Shown one piece after another: positions 24,883-32,202 of a stretch of 32,202 nucleotides of DNA. Origin of the DNA: Acidobacteriota bacterium (GTDB lineage Bacteria > Acidobacteriota > Terriglobia > Terriglobales > Acidobacteriaceae); contig JAFAIN010000248.1 of NCBI GenBank assembly GCA_019236695.1, positions 1-32,202 of the forward strand. Direction: 5' to 3'. Positions within the stretch are counted from its first letter, which is position 1; each line of letters starts with the position of its first letter. The notes below the pieces were generated by a model. The model had not been told where the DNA came from and searched no databases. It saw only the letters and a list, made by a program, of their open reading frames with translations. Both the position numbers and the translations under genes were made by a program.

Positions 24883-25764
24883 ATGGCAACGAACGGCAAA
24901 CTCGCCCGCCCTCCGCTAGCCTGCGAAATCACGGCCGAGCGGCTGCTGGTAGCGCGCACGGCGCCCGGGGAGCAGGCGCTTGCCAGCGCGGCGGCCCGCC
25001 CGCTGCCCGCCGGGGCGGTAACCCCGGGGTTTTCCGGACCAAATGTTCACGAACCCGCCGCCCTGGAATTGGCGGTGCGAGAAGCAGTTGCCCAAATTGG
25101 CGCACCGGGCAATGAATTGTCGCTGGTTTTGCCTGACGCCGCCGTGCGGGTCATGCTGCTGGATTTCGATACCCTGCCCGAAAAGCAGAGCGATGCTGCG
25201 CCCCTGGTTAGGTTTCGCTTAAAGAAGATGCTGCCATTTGAGGCCGACCGCGCCGCCGTGTCGTACCAGGTGCAGCGCGGAACGCCCATTCAGGTGGTCG
25301 CCGCCGTAACCGATGCCGCCGTGCTGGCCGAATATGAAGGCCCAGTCCGCGCCGCTGGTTTCAATCCCGGGGTGGTACTTCCCTCCATACTTGCGATGCT
25401 CGGTGCAGTCGATAGCAGCGCACCCACGCTGGTGGTCAAAGCGGAATCGGGTACTACGGCTGTCGCCATCGTGGACCAGGGGGAGTTGCGCCTGCTTCGG
25501 ACACTCGAAACCGTCACCTCGGCTGCCGCATCTCCGCAGAGGCTGGCCGAGGACATTTACCCCTCGCTGGTATTCTTCCAGGATACCTACGGCACTCAGA
25601 TTACCCGCATGGTTCTGGGTGGAACTGCGGCAACCGATGAATTACGGGCTTCGCTGGAGCAGCAGACTGGATTAAAGGCGATGGAACTGACCGGCGCCGG
25701 CACTATACCTGCGCCCAGAACTGCGTTTGCCGGTGTCTATGGCGCGCTGGTAGCCGCCGACTGA
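24883..25764 (+). CDS. pilM: PilM-like cytoplasmic T4P assembly protein
   Basis: Position upstream of PilN/PilO; ELSLVLPDAAVRVMLLDFDTLPEKQSDAAPLVRFRLKKMLPFEADRAAVSYQVQ and EDIYPSLVFFQDTYGTQITRMVLGG match the PilM/GspL-like actin fold. Confidence 0.75.
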   Translation: MATNGKLARPPLACEITAERLLVARTAPGEQALASAAARPLPAGAVTPGFSGPNVHEPAALELAVREAVAQIGAPGNELSLVLPDAAVRVMLLDFDTLPEKQSDAAPLVRFRLKKMLPFEADRAAVSYQVQRGTPIQVVAAVTDAAVLAEYEGPVRAAGFNPGVVLPSILAMLGAVDSSAPTLVVKAESGTTAVAIVDQGELRLLRTLETVTSAAASPQRLAEDIYPSLVFFQDTYGTQITRMVLGGTAATDELRASLEQQTGLKAMELTGAGTIPAPRTAFAGVYGALVAAD

Positions 25765-25768
25765 GAAC

Positions 25769-26422
25769 ATGCGCACCACCATCAATCTCGCCACCCAGCC
25801 ATACCAGGACATACGCACTTTCGCATTGCGCTGGGGAATCGGCCTGCTCCTGCTGCTTGCGGCCGCATCCGTGCTGGTTTACAAGGCGGTGGAGGGCTGG
25901 CGAAGCACCCGGGACACCGGAATGGTGATCAGCCGCTACGAAGACCAGATGAAGGACCTGCAGCATGACATTAATACCGGCAAGGCGGAACTGCAGCGAC
26001 CGGAAAATGTGGGCATCCGGATGCAATCGGCCTTCCTCAACACCCTGATTGCGCGCAAGGCTTTTTCCTGGACTGAGGCTTTCAGCACGCTCGAAGACAT
26101 CATGCCGCCGCGACTTCACGTAGTCAGCATGCAGCCCGAACTCGACGATCAAAACCGGCTGATTCTCAAGATGCGGGTGGTGGGCGATTCGCGCGACGGC
26201 GCGCTTATGCTGCTGCGACGCATGGAGAATACTCCTGAGTTCCAATCGCCCCAGCTTGAATCGGAAGCGCCGGGCAGGCAAGGACAGGAAGAGTTCCAGA
26301 TCGCGGCCATCTACGTTCCGGCAGTTCCCTCTTCTGCGCCTCCGGCAGTGAAGGGGACCCAAAATAATACCCAGCCTGCGCCGGCCCAGACGGCGTCGGC
26401 GCGGCCGGGGAGAAGACCATAA
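25769..26422 (+). CDS. pilN: PilN-like T4P assembly protein
   Basis: MRTTINLATQPYQDIRTFALRWGIGLLLLLAAASVLVYKAVEGW: INL motif, single TM, periplasmic domain; between PilM and PilO. Confidence 0.75.
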   Translation: MRTTINLATQPYQDIRTFALRWGIGLLLLLAAASVLVYKAVEGWRSTRDTGMVISRYEDQMKDLQHDINTGKAELQRPENVGIRMQSAFLNTLIARKAFSWTEAFSTLEDIMPPRLHVVSMQPELDDQNRLILKMRVVGDSRDGALMLLRRMENTPEFQSPQLESEAPGRQGQEEFQIAAIYVPAVPSSAPPAVKGTQNNTQPAPAQTASARPGRRP

Positions 26423-26976
26423 TGGCCAATGTTCGCGAATTGCGGCGTCCCCTGGCCATCCTCGCCATCGTTCTGGGCGCCGTCATCATAGCCGCCAGCG
26501 CCGTGCTGCTTTCCCCGCTTGCCGATGCCAATAAGCGTAAGGCGGAATCGGCGCGCGTCCAGCAGCAGTTGAACAGAGTGGAACACGAGGCTATCCCACT
26601 GCAGAATATTTCGGAGAAAATCAAGACGGCGCAGCAGCAGGTGAACTCGTTTTATTCGGATCGCCTGCCGCAACGCGATTCCGATGTGGCTGCCGAAGTG
26701 GGCAAGCTGGCGCAGGCTTCCAACATTCGCCTCGGAGAAGTGCGCTACACCCCCCCCGCCGATACCGACCTGCCGAACCTGGAGAAGCTGGAAATCGACG
26801 TCTCCCTGGCCGGCGAATATCCCCATGTAGTGAAATTCATCAACAGTCTGGAACGCGATCGCCTGTTCTTCATCGTGGATCGCGTAAACCTGGCTGAACA
26901 GCAAGGCGGGGCGGTCCGGCTCGAACTGCACTTGGAAACCTATCTGCGCCGTGGAGGCGCCTCACCCGCGACGTAG
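26422..26976 (+). CDS. pilO: PilO-like T4P assembly protein
   Basis: Single N-terminal TM, coiled coil, GEVRYTPPADTDLPNLEKLEIDVSLAGEYPHVVKFINSLERDRLFFIVDRVNL typical PilO C-domain. Abuts pilN. Confidence 0.8.
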   Translation: MANVRELRRPLAILAIVLGAVIIAASAVLLSPLADANKRKAESARVQQQLNRVEHEAIPLQNISEKIKTAQQQVNSFYSDRLPQRDSDVAAEVGKLAQASNIRLGEVRYTPPADTDLPNLEKLEIDVSLAGEYPHVVKFINSLERDRLFFIVDRVNLAEQQGGAVRLELHLETYLRRGGASPAT

Positions 26977-26998
26977 CGGCTGCCTGGCGACAGCAGCG

Positions 26999-27039
26999 TT
27001 CCCGTTTTCGCCGCCGATTGCAAACCGCCGGAACGGGAA
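26999..27039 (+). terminator. Possible terminator after pilO
   Basis: TTCCCGTT ... AACGGGAA exact 8-bp inverted repeat, followed by tttct. Confidence 0.4.
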
Positions 27040-27051
27040 TTTCTACGAGAA

Positions 27052-27084
27052 TTGACAAACCCTTGACTCTGATTTGACTTTTCC
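27052..27084. repeat. Three TTGAC direct repeats with 11-bp period
   Basis: TTGACAAACCC TTGACTCTGAT TTGACTTTTCC; TTGAC at 27052, 27063, 27074. Confidence 0.8.
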
Positions 27085-27176
27085 TGCGGGGCAAGGCACA
27101 CTTCGCAATTCGTATTTTCTCGACCTCGGGCTTGCGCCCGTATGCCGGGGCGGGGGGAAACGCGGCGATCGCAACC

Positions 27177-27620
27177 GTGAACACAACCGGAAAACGAGTC
27201 TCCTATACCATGGACAGCACGCTGGACAGCGTGAACCGGACCGAGGAACTGGCGGACAAACTGGCGCAGGAGAGCGGGTTCGATGAGGATGACCGGCAGC
27301 GCATCGCGCTTGCGGTTCGCGAAGCGGCGGTGAACGCCGTTTACCACGGCAACCATTATGACCCGGAGAAGGAGATCACCGTTACCTTCGAATCCGGTGA
27401 ATCGGGCTTGATCGTCACGGTGCGGGATCAGGGGACCGGAATGGTGCCTGACGAAGTGCCTGACCCGTTGGCGCCTGAGAACCTTTTGCGCGGCTCAGGA
27501 AGAGGCGTTTTCCTGATGCGCGCCTTCATGGACGAAGTGCGTTTTCGCATTGTCGATCCGGGAACAGAAGTTACTCTAGTGAAACGACGTGGCGCGGCCA
27601 CGGACCACAAGGAGGCATGA
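27177..27620 (+). CDS. RsbW/SpoIIAB-like serine kinase / anti-sigma factor (HATPase_c)
   Basis: RIALAVREAAVNAVYHGNHYDPEKEITVTFESGESGLIVTVRDQGTGMVPDEVPDPLAPENLLRGSGRGVFLMRAFMDEV: N, G1 and G2 boxes. GTG start at 27177 assumed; the ORF is open from 27132. Confidence 0.88.
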   Translation: MNTTGKRVSYTMDSTLDSVNRTEELADKLAQESGFDEDDRQRIALAVREAAVNAVYHGNHYDPEKEITVTFESGESGLIVTVRDQGTGMVPDEVPDPLAPENLLRGSGRGVFLMRAFMDEVRFRIVDPGTEVTLVKRRGAATDHKEA

Positions 27621-27623
27621 GCT

Positions 27624-27977
27624 GTGACGATGAAGGCCAGCACTCGGCAAGTTGATGGAGTCACAATCGTTGATTTGAGCGGCCGCATCACGCTGGGAGA
27701 GGGAAGCGTGATCCTGCGCGACACAATCCGTGACCTCCTGGGCAAGAGCCAGAAAAAGATCCTTCTCAATCTGGGCGACGTCTCCTATATCGATTCCTCG
27801 GGAATTGGCGAATTGGTGAGCGCCTACACCACAGTGCGCAACCAGGGCGGCGACCTGCGTCTGTTGAACCTGACCAAAAAGGTTCACGACCTCCTGCAGA
27901 TTACCAAGCTGTATACCGTCTTTGACGTGAAGGACGATGAAACCTCGGCGGTGAAGGCGTTCTCCACGGCCGGCTAA
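27624..27977 (+). CDS. STAS-domain anti-sigma factor antagonist (RsbV/SpoIIAA-like)
   Basis: VDGVTIVDLSGRITLGEGSVILRDTIRDLLGKSQKKILLNLGDVSYIDSSGIGELVSAYTTVRNQGGDLRLLNLTKKVHDLL: phospho-Ser motif DSSGIG. GTG start. Confidence 0.93.
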   Translation: MTMKASTRQVDGVTIVDLSGRITLGEGSVILRDTIRDLLGKSQKKILLNLGDVSYIDSSGIGELVSAYTTVRNQGGDLRLLNLTKKVHDLLQITKLYTVFDVKDDETSAVKAFSTAG

Positions 27978-28055
27978 GCGAACACCGGGGCGGCAGCCTG
28001 CGGCCCTTTGTCCGCTCCCGCCGTTCCGGCCCACGCCTGCAATTTCCGTTCACCA

Positions 28056-28084
28056 CAGCCCAGGACTTCGTTCTGGGCTGATTT
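28056..28084. terminator. Hairpin terminator between convergent genes
   Basis: cagcccag-gacttcgtt-ctgggctg then atttt. Confidence 0.65.
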
Positions 28085-28196
28085 TGCGCGTGCCTGCGGC
28101 GCTTCAGCCGCTCGCCATCGAGTGTGGCGAGGCCCGCGCCGCTGGCCGCTGCGGCGTTCAAGTGCTCAAGGCGTCTCTCCCGGAGTTGACCTTGGT

Positions 28197-29372
28197 TTAG
28201 ACCAATCCTTTACGCAGTTCATCCAGCGGGTAAAGTGTGCCTCGCCATACCACCCCACCATGCCGGATGACGTGGGCAATCGAACAGGCCATGGCATACG
28301 CCAGGACCAGAGTGCCCACTGGATAAAGAACAAAGTAGATCGGCGAAATCGGCCAGCGCCGCGACATTCCGATGAATAAACCCAGTATTGTCGCGACCGC
28401 AATTGCATGGCCGGCTTTCGCCCATCCGTGCGCAAAGACCACTCCCGCATACGGAAGCACCGCAAGCAACAAAATGGCGAGGCACGCGCCTGCAGCCTTG
28501 CCGTAGCGGTAATTCATCGACGCAAACAGGTTTTTGCGCAATACGCGAGTGATGTCGAGGCCGCCGTGGAACCAGCGCCACGGCAGCAGCCCGGTGCCGT
28601 AGGCCAGGCATTGCCGGAACCCGTGCTCTTTGACGAGCTTCCCCAGCTTCATGTCTTCGATGATTTCCATTCTCAGCTTTTCGGCTCCGCCAATGCGTTC
28701 GTAAACCGAGCGGCGGATCAGGTTAAAAGGCCCAAAACCCAGAAAGTCACGGGCCTTTGGGTCGCCCACCTTCCACGGCCTGTGGCCGAATAGAAAAAGC
28801 ATGCTGAAGGTGGCCAGCATCAAGCGCTCGGCAGGCGACCGGAGTTCGTGAGTCGGCACGACGACGAGGTGGTCGATCTTCCGGCCCTCCGCATAAGCAA
28901 CGGCTCGGCGAAGAGCATCGCGACGGAAGCGGACATCGGCATCGGTGAACAGAAGCCAGTCGCCCTTCGCCTGGCGCGCTCCCAACCACATGGCGTGCGG
29001 CTTGCCCAGCCAGCCCGGCGGAAGCGACCGCACATGCAGAATGGCACATAACGGCTTCGCTCCGGGCCTCAGGCTATGCTGCGCGGCCAATCCATCCATT
29101 ACGGTCCCGGTATCATCGGTTGAACGATCGTCGATGGCGATCACTTCGAGGCCCGGGTAATCAATTTCCAGCAAGGAACATAATGCTGCCCTGACGTGCG
29201 CGCCCTCATTGCGCGCCGCAACCACGATTGACAGCGTGGCCAGGCCGCCCGGAGCCGGGTCCCACTCCGCCTCCGCAAGATCGTCAATGTGGCGGCCGGT
29301 GAAAGCGTCGCGCAGCCGGTCAAGCCAGATGATGGCGAGCAGGATCCCGGAGATCATCCAGAAGTAGGACAT
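28197..29372 (-). CDS. Membrane-associated family 2 glycosyltransferase (HpnB-like)
   Basis: LSIVVAARNEGAHVRAALCSLLEIDYPGLEVIAIDDRSTDDTGTVMDGL; WLLFTDADVRFRRDALRRAV; C-terminal TM segments. Start MSYFWMISG at 29372; the track start 29435 is possible. Confidence 0.88.
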   Translation of the reverse strand: MSYFWMISGILLAIIWLDRLRDAFTGRHIDDLAEAEWDPAPGGLATLSIVVAARNEGAHVRAALCSLLEIDYPGLEVIAIDDRSTDDTGTVMDGLAAQHSLRPGAKPLCAILHVRSLPPGWLGKPHAMWLGARQAKGDWLLFTDADVRFRRDALRRAVAYAEGRKIDHLVVVPTHELRSPAERLMLATFSMLFLFGHRPWKVGDPKARDFLGFGPFNLIRRSVYERIGGAEKLRMEIIEDMKLGKLVKEHGFRQCLAYGTGLLPWRWFHGGLDITRVLRKNLFASMNYRYGKAAGACLAILLLAVLPYAGVVFAHGWAKAGHAIAVATILGLFIGMSRRWPISPIYFVLYPVGTLVLAYAMACSIAHVIRHGGVVWRGTLYPLDELRKGLV

Positions 29373-29443
29373 GGTCGGGCTTGGAACCTGATACCAAATT
29401 AATCCTGACCTGCCTGATTCGACTACTAACCGCATCAGGTCTG

Positions 29444-30667
29444 CTATGGTCGCGTGTTTATGTCCGGAGCGAAGCGGGCGCCGTATAGCAGGATGATTCC
29501 CGAAAGGGCAGTTGCCGCCAAAGCAGGCATGAAGCCCTTTTGCAGCGAATGGGTTTTATCGGAGATAAAACCGATGAGTTGGGGAGAGGGCACGTCGCCA
29601 AGCAGGTGCAGGAGGAAAATACTGATGGCGAGCGCGCGTGCCCGGATGGAGGCGCTCACCGAGTTCACAATTGCAGCATTCAGCGGCCCGGTATTCAAGA
29701 ACAGCATAAACTCGCCTGCAAAAATTGCTGGAAACGTTGCGCTTGCGGGCCCCCAAAGCGCAACCGCCATGGGTCCAACTCCGAGCAGCATGGCAGCGGC
29801 CGATATCCAATAATTCGCTGCCGGGGCTTTGCGGAGCATCCGGTCAGCCAGCCACCCGCCGAGCAGCGTGGCCACGATGCCGTTGAATCCCGTGATGGCG
29901 CCAAATACGATTCCGGCGCGGTCCAGGGGAACTCCGCGCACCCGGTTCAGGAATACGGGCATCCATTGCGAAAGCCCGCCCTCGGCGAAAGTCAGCATGG
30001 CCATGCCCAGAACGGCGGTCCAGAACGCGGCATTGCCCATAAGGCCGCGGAGCGTAGCGCGTTCCTCCGTAGCCTGCAGTCGGTCGCGCCGCCCGCGTGG
30101 CGGCTCTCGCAACCTCGCCACCGCAAGAGCCAGCAGCGCGCCCGGCGCCGCCCCCAGATAAAATGGTGCGCGCCAGCCATAGCGCACGACCAGGATTCCT
30201 CCCAGCGCGTAACCCGCGGCCGCGCCGAATGGAAGCGCGATGTTGAAGAAAGCCAGCGCGCGGCCCCGCTGTTCCTCGCTGAACAAGTCGGCCAGGAAGG
30301 CTGGGGCTATGGTGGCGAAGCTGGCCTCGCCAATGCCGACGACCACATGGCGGATGACCAGCGCTCGAAAATCATATGTGAAGGCGGTCAGCAGGGTGGC
30401 GGCGCTCCACAAAAGGCCGCCCGCGGCCATGATGATCTTGCGCGGATACCGGTCAGCCAGCCAGCCAAACAGCGGAGCCGTAAGAATGTAACCAATGAAA
30501 AATGTGGTGGTTAAAAAACCCAGTTCGGAATCCTTGACGTGGAATTCGCGCTGAATGGCGGGCAAAACCGCCGGAAGAATATAGCGATCGATGTAGTTGA
30601 ACAGGTTCAGCCCCATGAGGAGCGCGAGCGCGGCGCGGCTGCCGCCAAGCCTGGGTTCAACGTTCAT
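29444..30667 (-). CDS. MFS transporter (spinster-like)
   Basis: ALLMGLNLFNYIDRYILPAVLPAIQREFHVKDSELGFLTTTFFIGYILTAPLFGWLADRYPRK; 12-TM pattern. Start MNVEPRLGG at 30667; the track start is 30703. Confidence 0.9.
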   Translation of the reverse strand: MNVEPRLGGSRAALALLMGLNLFNYIDRYILPAVLPAIQREFHVKDSELGFLTTTFFIGYILTAPLFGWLADRYPRKIIMAAGGLLWSAATLLTAFTYDFRALVIRHVVVGIGEASFATIAPAFLADLFSEEQRGRALAFFNIALPFGAAAGYALGGILVVRYGWRAPFYLGAAPGALLALAVARLREPPRGRRDRLQATEERATLRGLMGNAAFWTAVLGMAMLTFAEGGLSQWMPVFLNRVRGVPLDRAGIVFGAITGFNGIVATLLGGWLADRMLRKAPAANYWISAAAMLLGVGPMAVALWGPASATFPAIFAGEFMLFLNTGPLNAAIVNSVSASIRARALAISIFLLHLLGDVPSPQLIGFISDKTHSLQKGFMPALAATALSGIILLYGARFAPDINTRP

Positions 30668-30727
30668 TGCGGTCCGTTTGCGGAGTGTAGCATTGTGCTG
30701 CACGTCACATGCAGGCCGGCAGGCGAC

Positions 30728-30737
30728 TTGCTAAAAT
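30728..30737 (+). promoter_or_regulatory. Extended -10 promoter candidate for pntAA
   Basis: ttgctaaaat: TGn-TAAAAT extended -10, 52 bp upstream of the ATG. Confidence 0.35.
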
Positions 30738-30788
30738 CATTCCCTTCTTCCAAAACCGCAAAGGGCGAATCGCCGTACTCGAGGTTCC

Positions 30789-31961
30789 ATGATCATAGGG
30801 GTACCGAAGGAATCATTTCCCGGGGAGCGCCGCGTTGCGCTCGTGCCGTCTGCTCTTCCTCATCTGGCGAAGGCAGGTTTGGAGGTGCTGATTCAATCGC
30901 AGGCCGGGCACGACGCGGGCTACCCGGATGAGGAGTACAAAAACAAGGGCGCACGCATCGCCGCCACACGCGGGGAAGTATTTGCCTCGGCGGAAATCAT
31001 CGCCCAGGTGCTCTGCTACGGCTCAAACGACGTTACGGGTGGCGCCGACATTCCGCTGATGCGCCGCGGGCAGCTTCTGTTGGGCTTTCTGCGCCCCTTT
31101 GGCACGGCTGAGGTGGTCCAGGAGATCGCCGCGGCCGGCGTTACGTCATTCTCGGTGGAATTGATGCCGCGCACCACCCGTGCGCAGAGCATGGACGCGC
31201 TGTCCTCCATGGCCACAATTTGCGGCTACAAGGCCGTGCTGATCGCGGCTGACCTGGTGCCCCGCATCTTCCCCATGCTGACTACAGCGGCCGGCACGAT
31301 TACGCCGGCTCGGGTCCTGGTAATCGGGGCCGGTGTGGCAGGCCTGCAGGCGATTGCCACAGCACGCCGCCTCGGAGCCGTAGTCTCGGCTTACGATCTT
31401 CGCCCGGCAGCCAAGGAGCAGGTGCTCTCACTGGGGGGCCGATTTGTCGAGTTGCCCATTGAGGCGCAGAGCGCACAGGACGAGCGCGGGTATGCGCGAG
31501 CCCAGGATGAGGCATTCTATGCCAGGCAGCGCGAACTGCTGGGCCGCGCCGTGATGGAAAGCGATGTGGTCATCAGCACGGCTGTGGTGCCGGGCAAGAA
31601 GGCGCCGGTGCTGATTACCGGCGAGATGGTGCGCGGCATGGCGCCCGGCTCCGTGGTGGTTGACCTTGCCGCCGAGCGCGGCGGAAATTGCGAACTCACA
31701 CGCGCAGGCGAACAGGTGGTAGTGAACGGAGTCACCGTCATCGGCCGCATTAACGTCGCCAGCGGTGTCCCGTACCACGCCAGCCAGATGTACGCCCGCA
31801 ACCTGACTTCGTTCCTGCAGTTGCTGGTGAAGAATGGCCAGGTGAACCTCAACCTGCAGGACGACATTATCCGTGAGACGCTGGTGACCGAGGGGGGTGA
31901 AATCGTCAACCCGCGCGTTCGCCAGTTCTTCTCAATGCCTGAACTGGCTCGCACTGAATAA
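30789..31961 (+). CDS. pntAA: NAD(P) transhydrogenase subunit alpha, part 1
   Basis: MIIGVPKESFPGERRVALVPSALPHLAKAGLEVLIQSQAGHDAGYPDEEYKNKGARI; RVLVIGAGVAGLQAIATARRLGAVVSAYDLRPAAKEQVLSLGG. Confidence 0.95.
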   Translation: MIIGVPKESFPGERRVALVPSALPHLAKAGLEVLIQSQAGHDAGYPDEEYKNKGARIAATRGEVFASAEIIAQVLCYGSNDVTGGADIPLMRRGQLLLGFLRPFGTAEVVQEIAAAGVTSFSVELMPRTTRAQSMDALSSMATICGYKAVLIAADLVPRIFPMLTTAAGTITPARVLVIGAGVAGLQAIATARRLGAVVSAYDLRPAAKEQVLSLGGRFVELPIEAQSAQDERGYARAQDEAFYARQRELLGRAVMESDVVISTAVVPGKKAPVLITGEMVRGMAPGSVVVDLAAERGGNCELTRAGEQVVVNGVTVIGRINVASGVPYHASQMYARNLTSFLQLLVKNGQVNLNLQDDIIRETLVTEGGEIVNPRVRQFFSMPELARTE

Positions 31962-31964
31962 TCT

Positions 31965-32202
31965 ATGGCTGACACTATCATCAATTCCCTTTTTGTGTTC
32001 ATGCTGGCGTGCTTCCTCGGCTTCGAAGTCATACGCCGGGTTTCCCCGCTTCTTCACACGCCGCTCCTGTCGCTTACCAACGCGCTTGACGCCATCGCAG
32101 TGGTCGGCGCCATCCTGTTGGTCGGCGAAGGCAGGAGCACGCTTACCACGGTGCTGGGGACGCTCGGCATCATTGCGGCCACCAGCAACATCGTGGGCGG
32201 CT
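31965..32202 (+). CDS. pntAB: NAD(P) transhydrogenase subunit alpha, part 2 (membrane), truncated by window end
   Basis: MADTIINSLFVFMLACFLGFEVIRRVSPLLHTPLLSLTNALDAIAVVGAILLVGEGRSTLTTVLGTLGIIAATSNIVGG; not in the ORF track because it runs off the end. Confidence 0.9.
   Translation, partial: MADTIINSLFVFMLACFLGFEVIRRVSPLLHTPLLSLTNALDAIAVVGAILLVGEGRSTLTTVLGTLGIIAATSNIVGG

Noticed and set aside
29540-30514. 324-aa plus-strand ORF opposite the MFS gene
   Set aside because: Antisense shadow of a membrane protein; no domain.
1-32202. CRISPR arrays, tRNA/rRNA genes, IS elements, phage genes
   Set aside because: No regularly spaced repeats, tRNA-like cloverleaf, transposase/integrase motif or rRNA signature found by reading; a tRNAscan/ISfinder run would be decisive.

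Overview
The window is GC-rich bacterial DNA, most likely acidobacterial (VWFA-related exported protein, exported DinB and PIG-L proteins; inference only). It is dominated by a dispersed type IV pilus (T4P) region. The T4P-linked parts are: two sigma-54 activator (bEBP) genes, one alone and one paired with a soluble histidine kinase; a PilZ protein; three paralogous type IV pilin genes (15947-17933); an ABC ATPase/permease/TPR operon resembling the PilGHI accessory transporter; and pilC-pilB-pilM-pilN-pilO (21839-26976) followed by an RsbW/RsbV-like pair. Between these lie a GGT/PIG-L deacetylase/DinB/APC permease/Rieske oxygenase run (5797-13595), a conserved exported protein, an isochorismatase-like hydrolase and a LolA-like protein. 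The right end has a GT2 glycosyltransferase, an MFS transporter and pntA genes. The strongest observations are: (1) all three pilin genes have an exact TGGC-N8-TGCA (-24/-12) sigma-54-type element in their upstream intergenic region; (2) the third protein of the ABC operon fuses TPR-like sequence to a C-terminal segment resembling a pseudopilin (GspG) periplasmic domain without a pilin helix; (3) an 8-bp stem sequesters a strong Shine-Dalgarno upstream of ggt; (4) there is a perfect 12-bp hairpin between pilB and pilM; (5) there is a three-unit TTGAC repeat with 11-bp period upstream of the RsbW-like gene; (6) there is a perfect LacI-type palindrome in the divergent bEBP/histidine kinase intergenic region. 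No tRNA, rRNA, CRISPR or mobile element was recognised.
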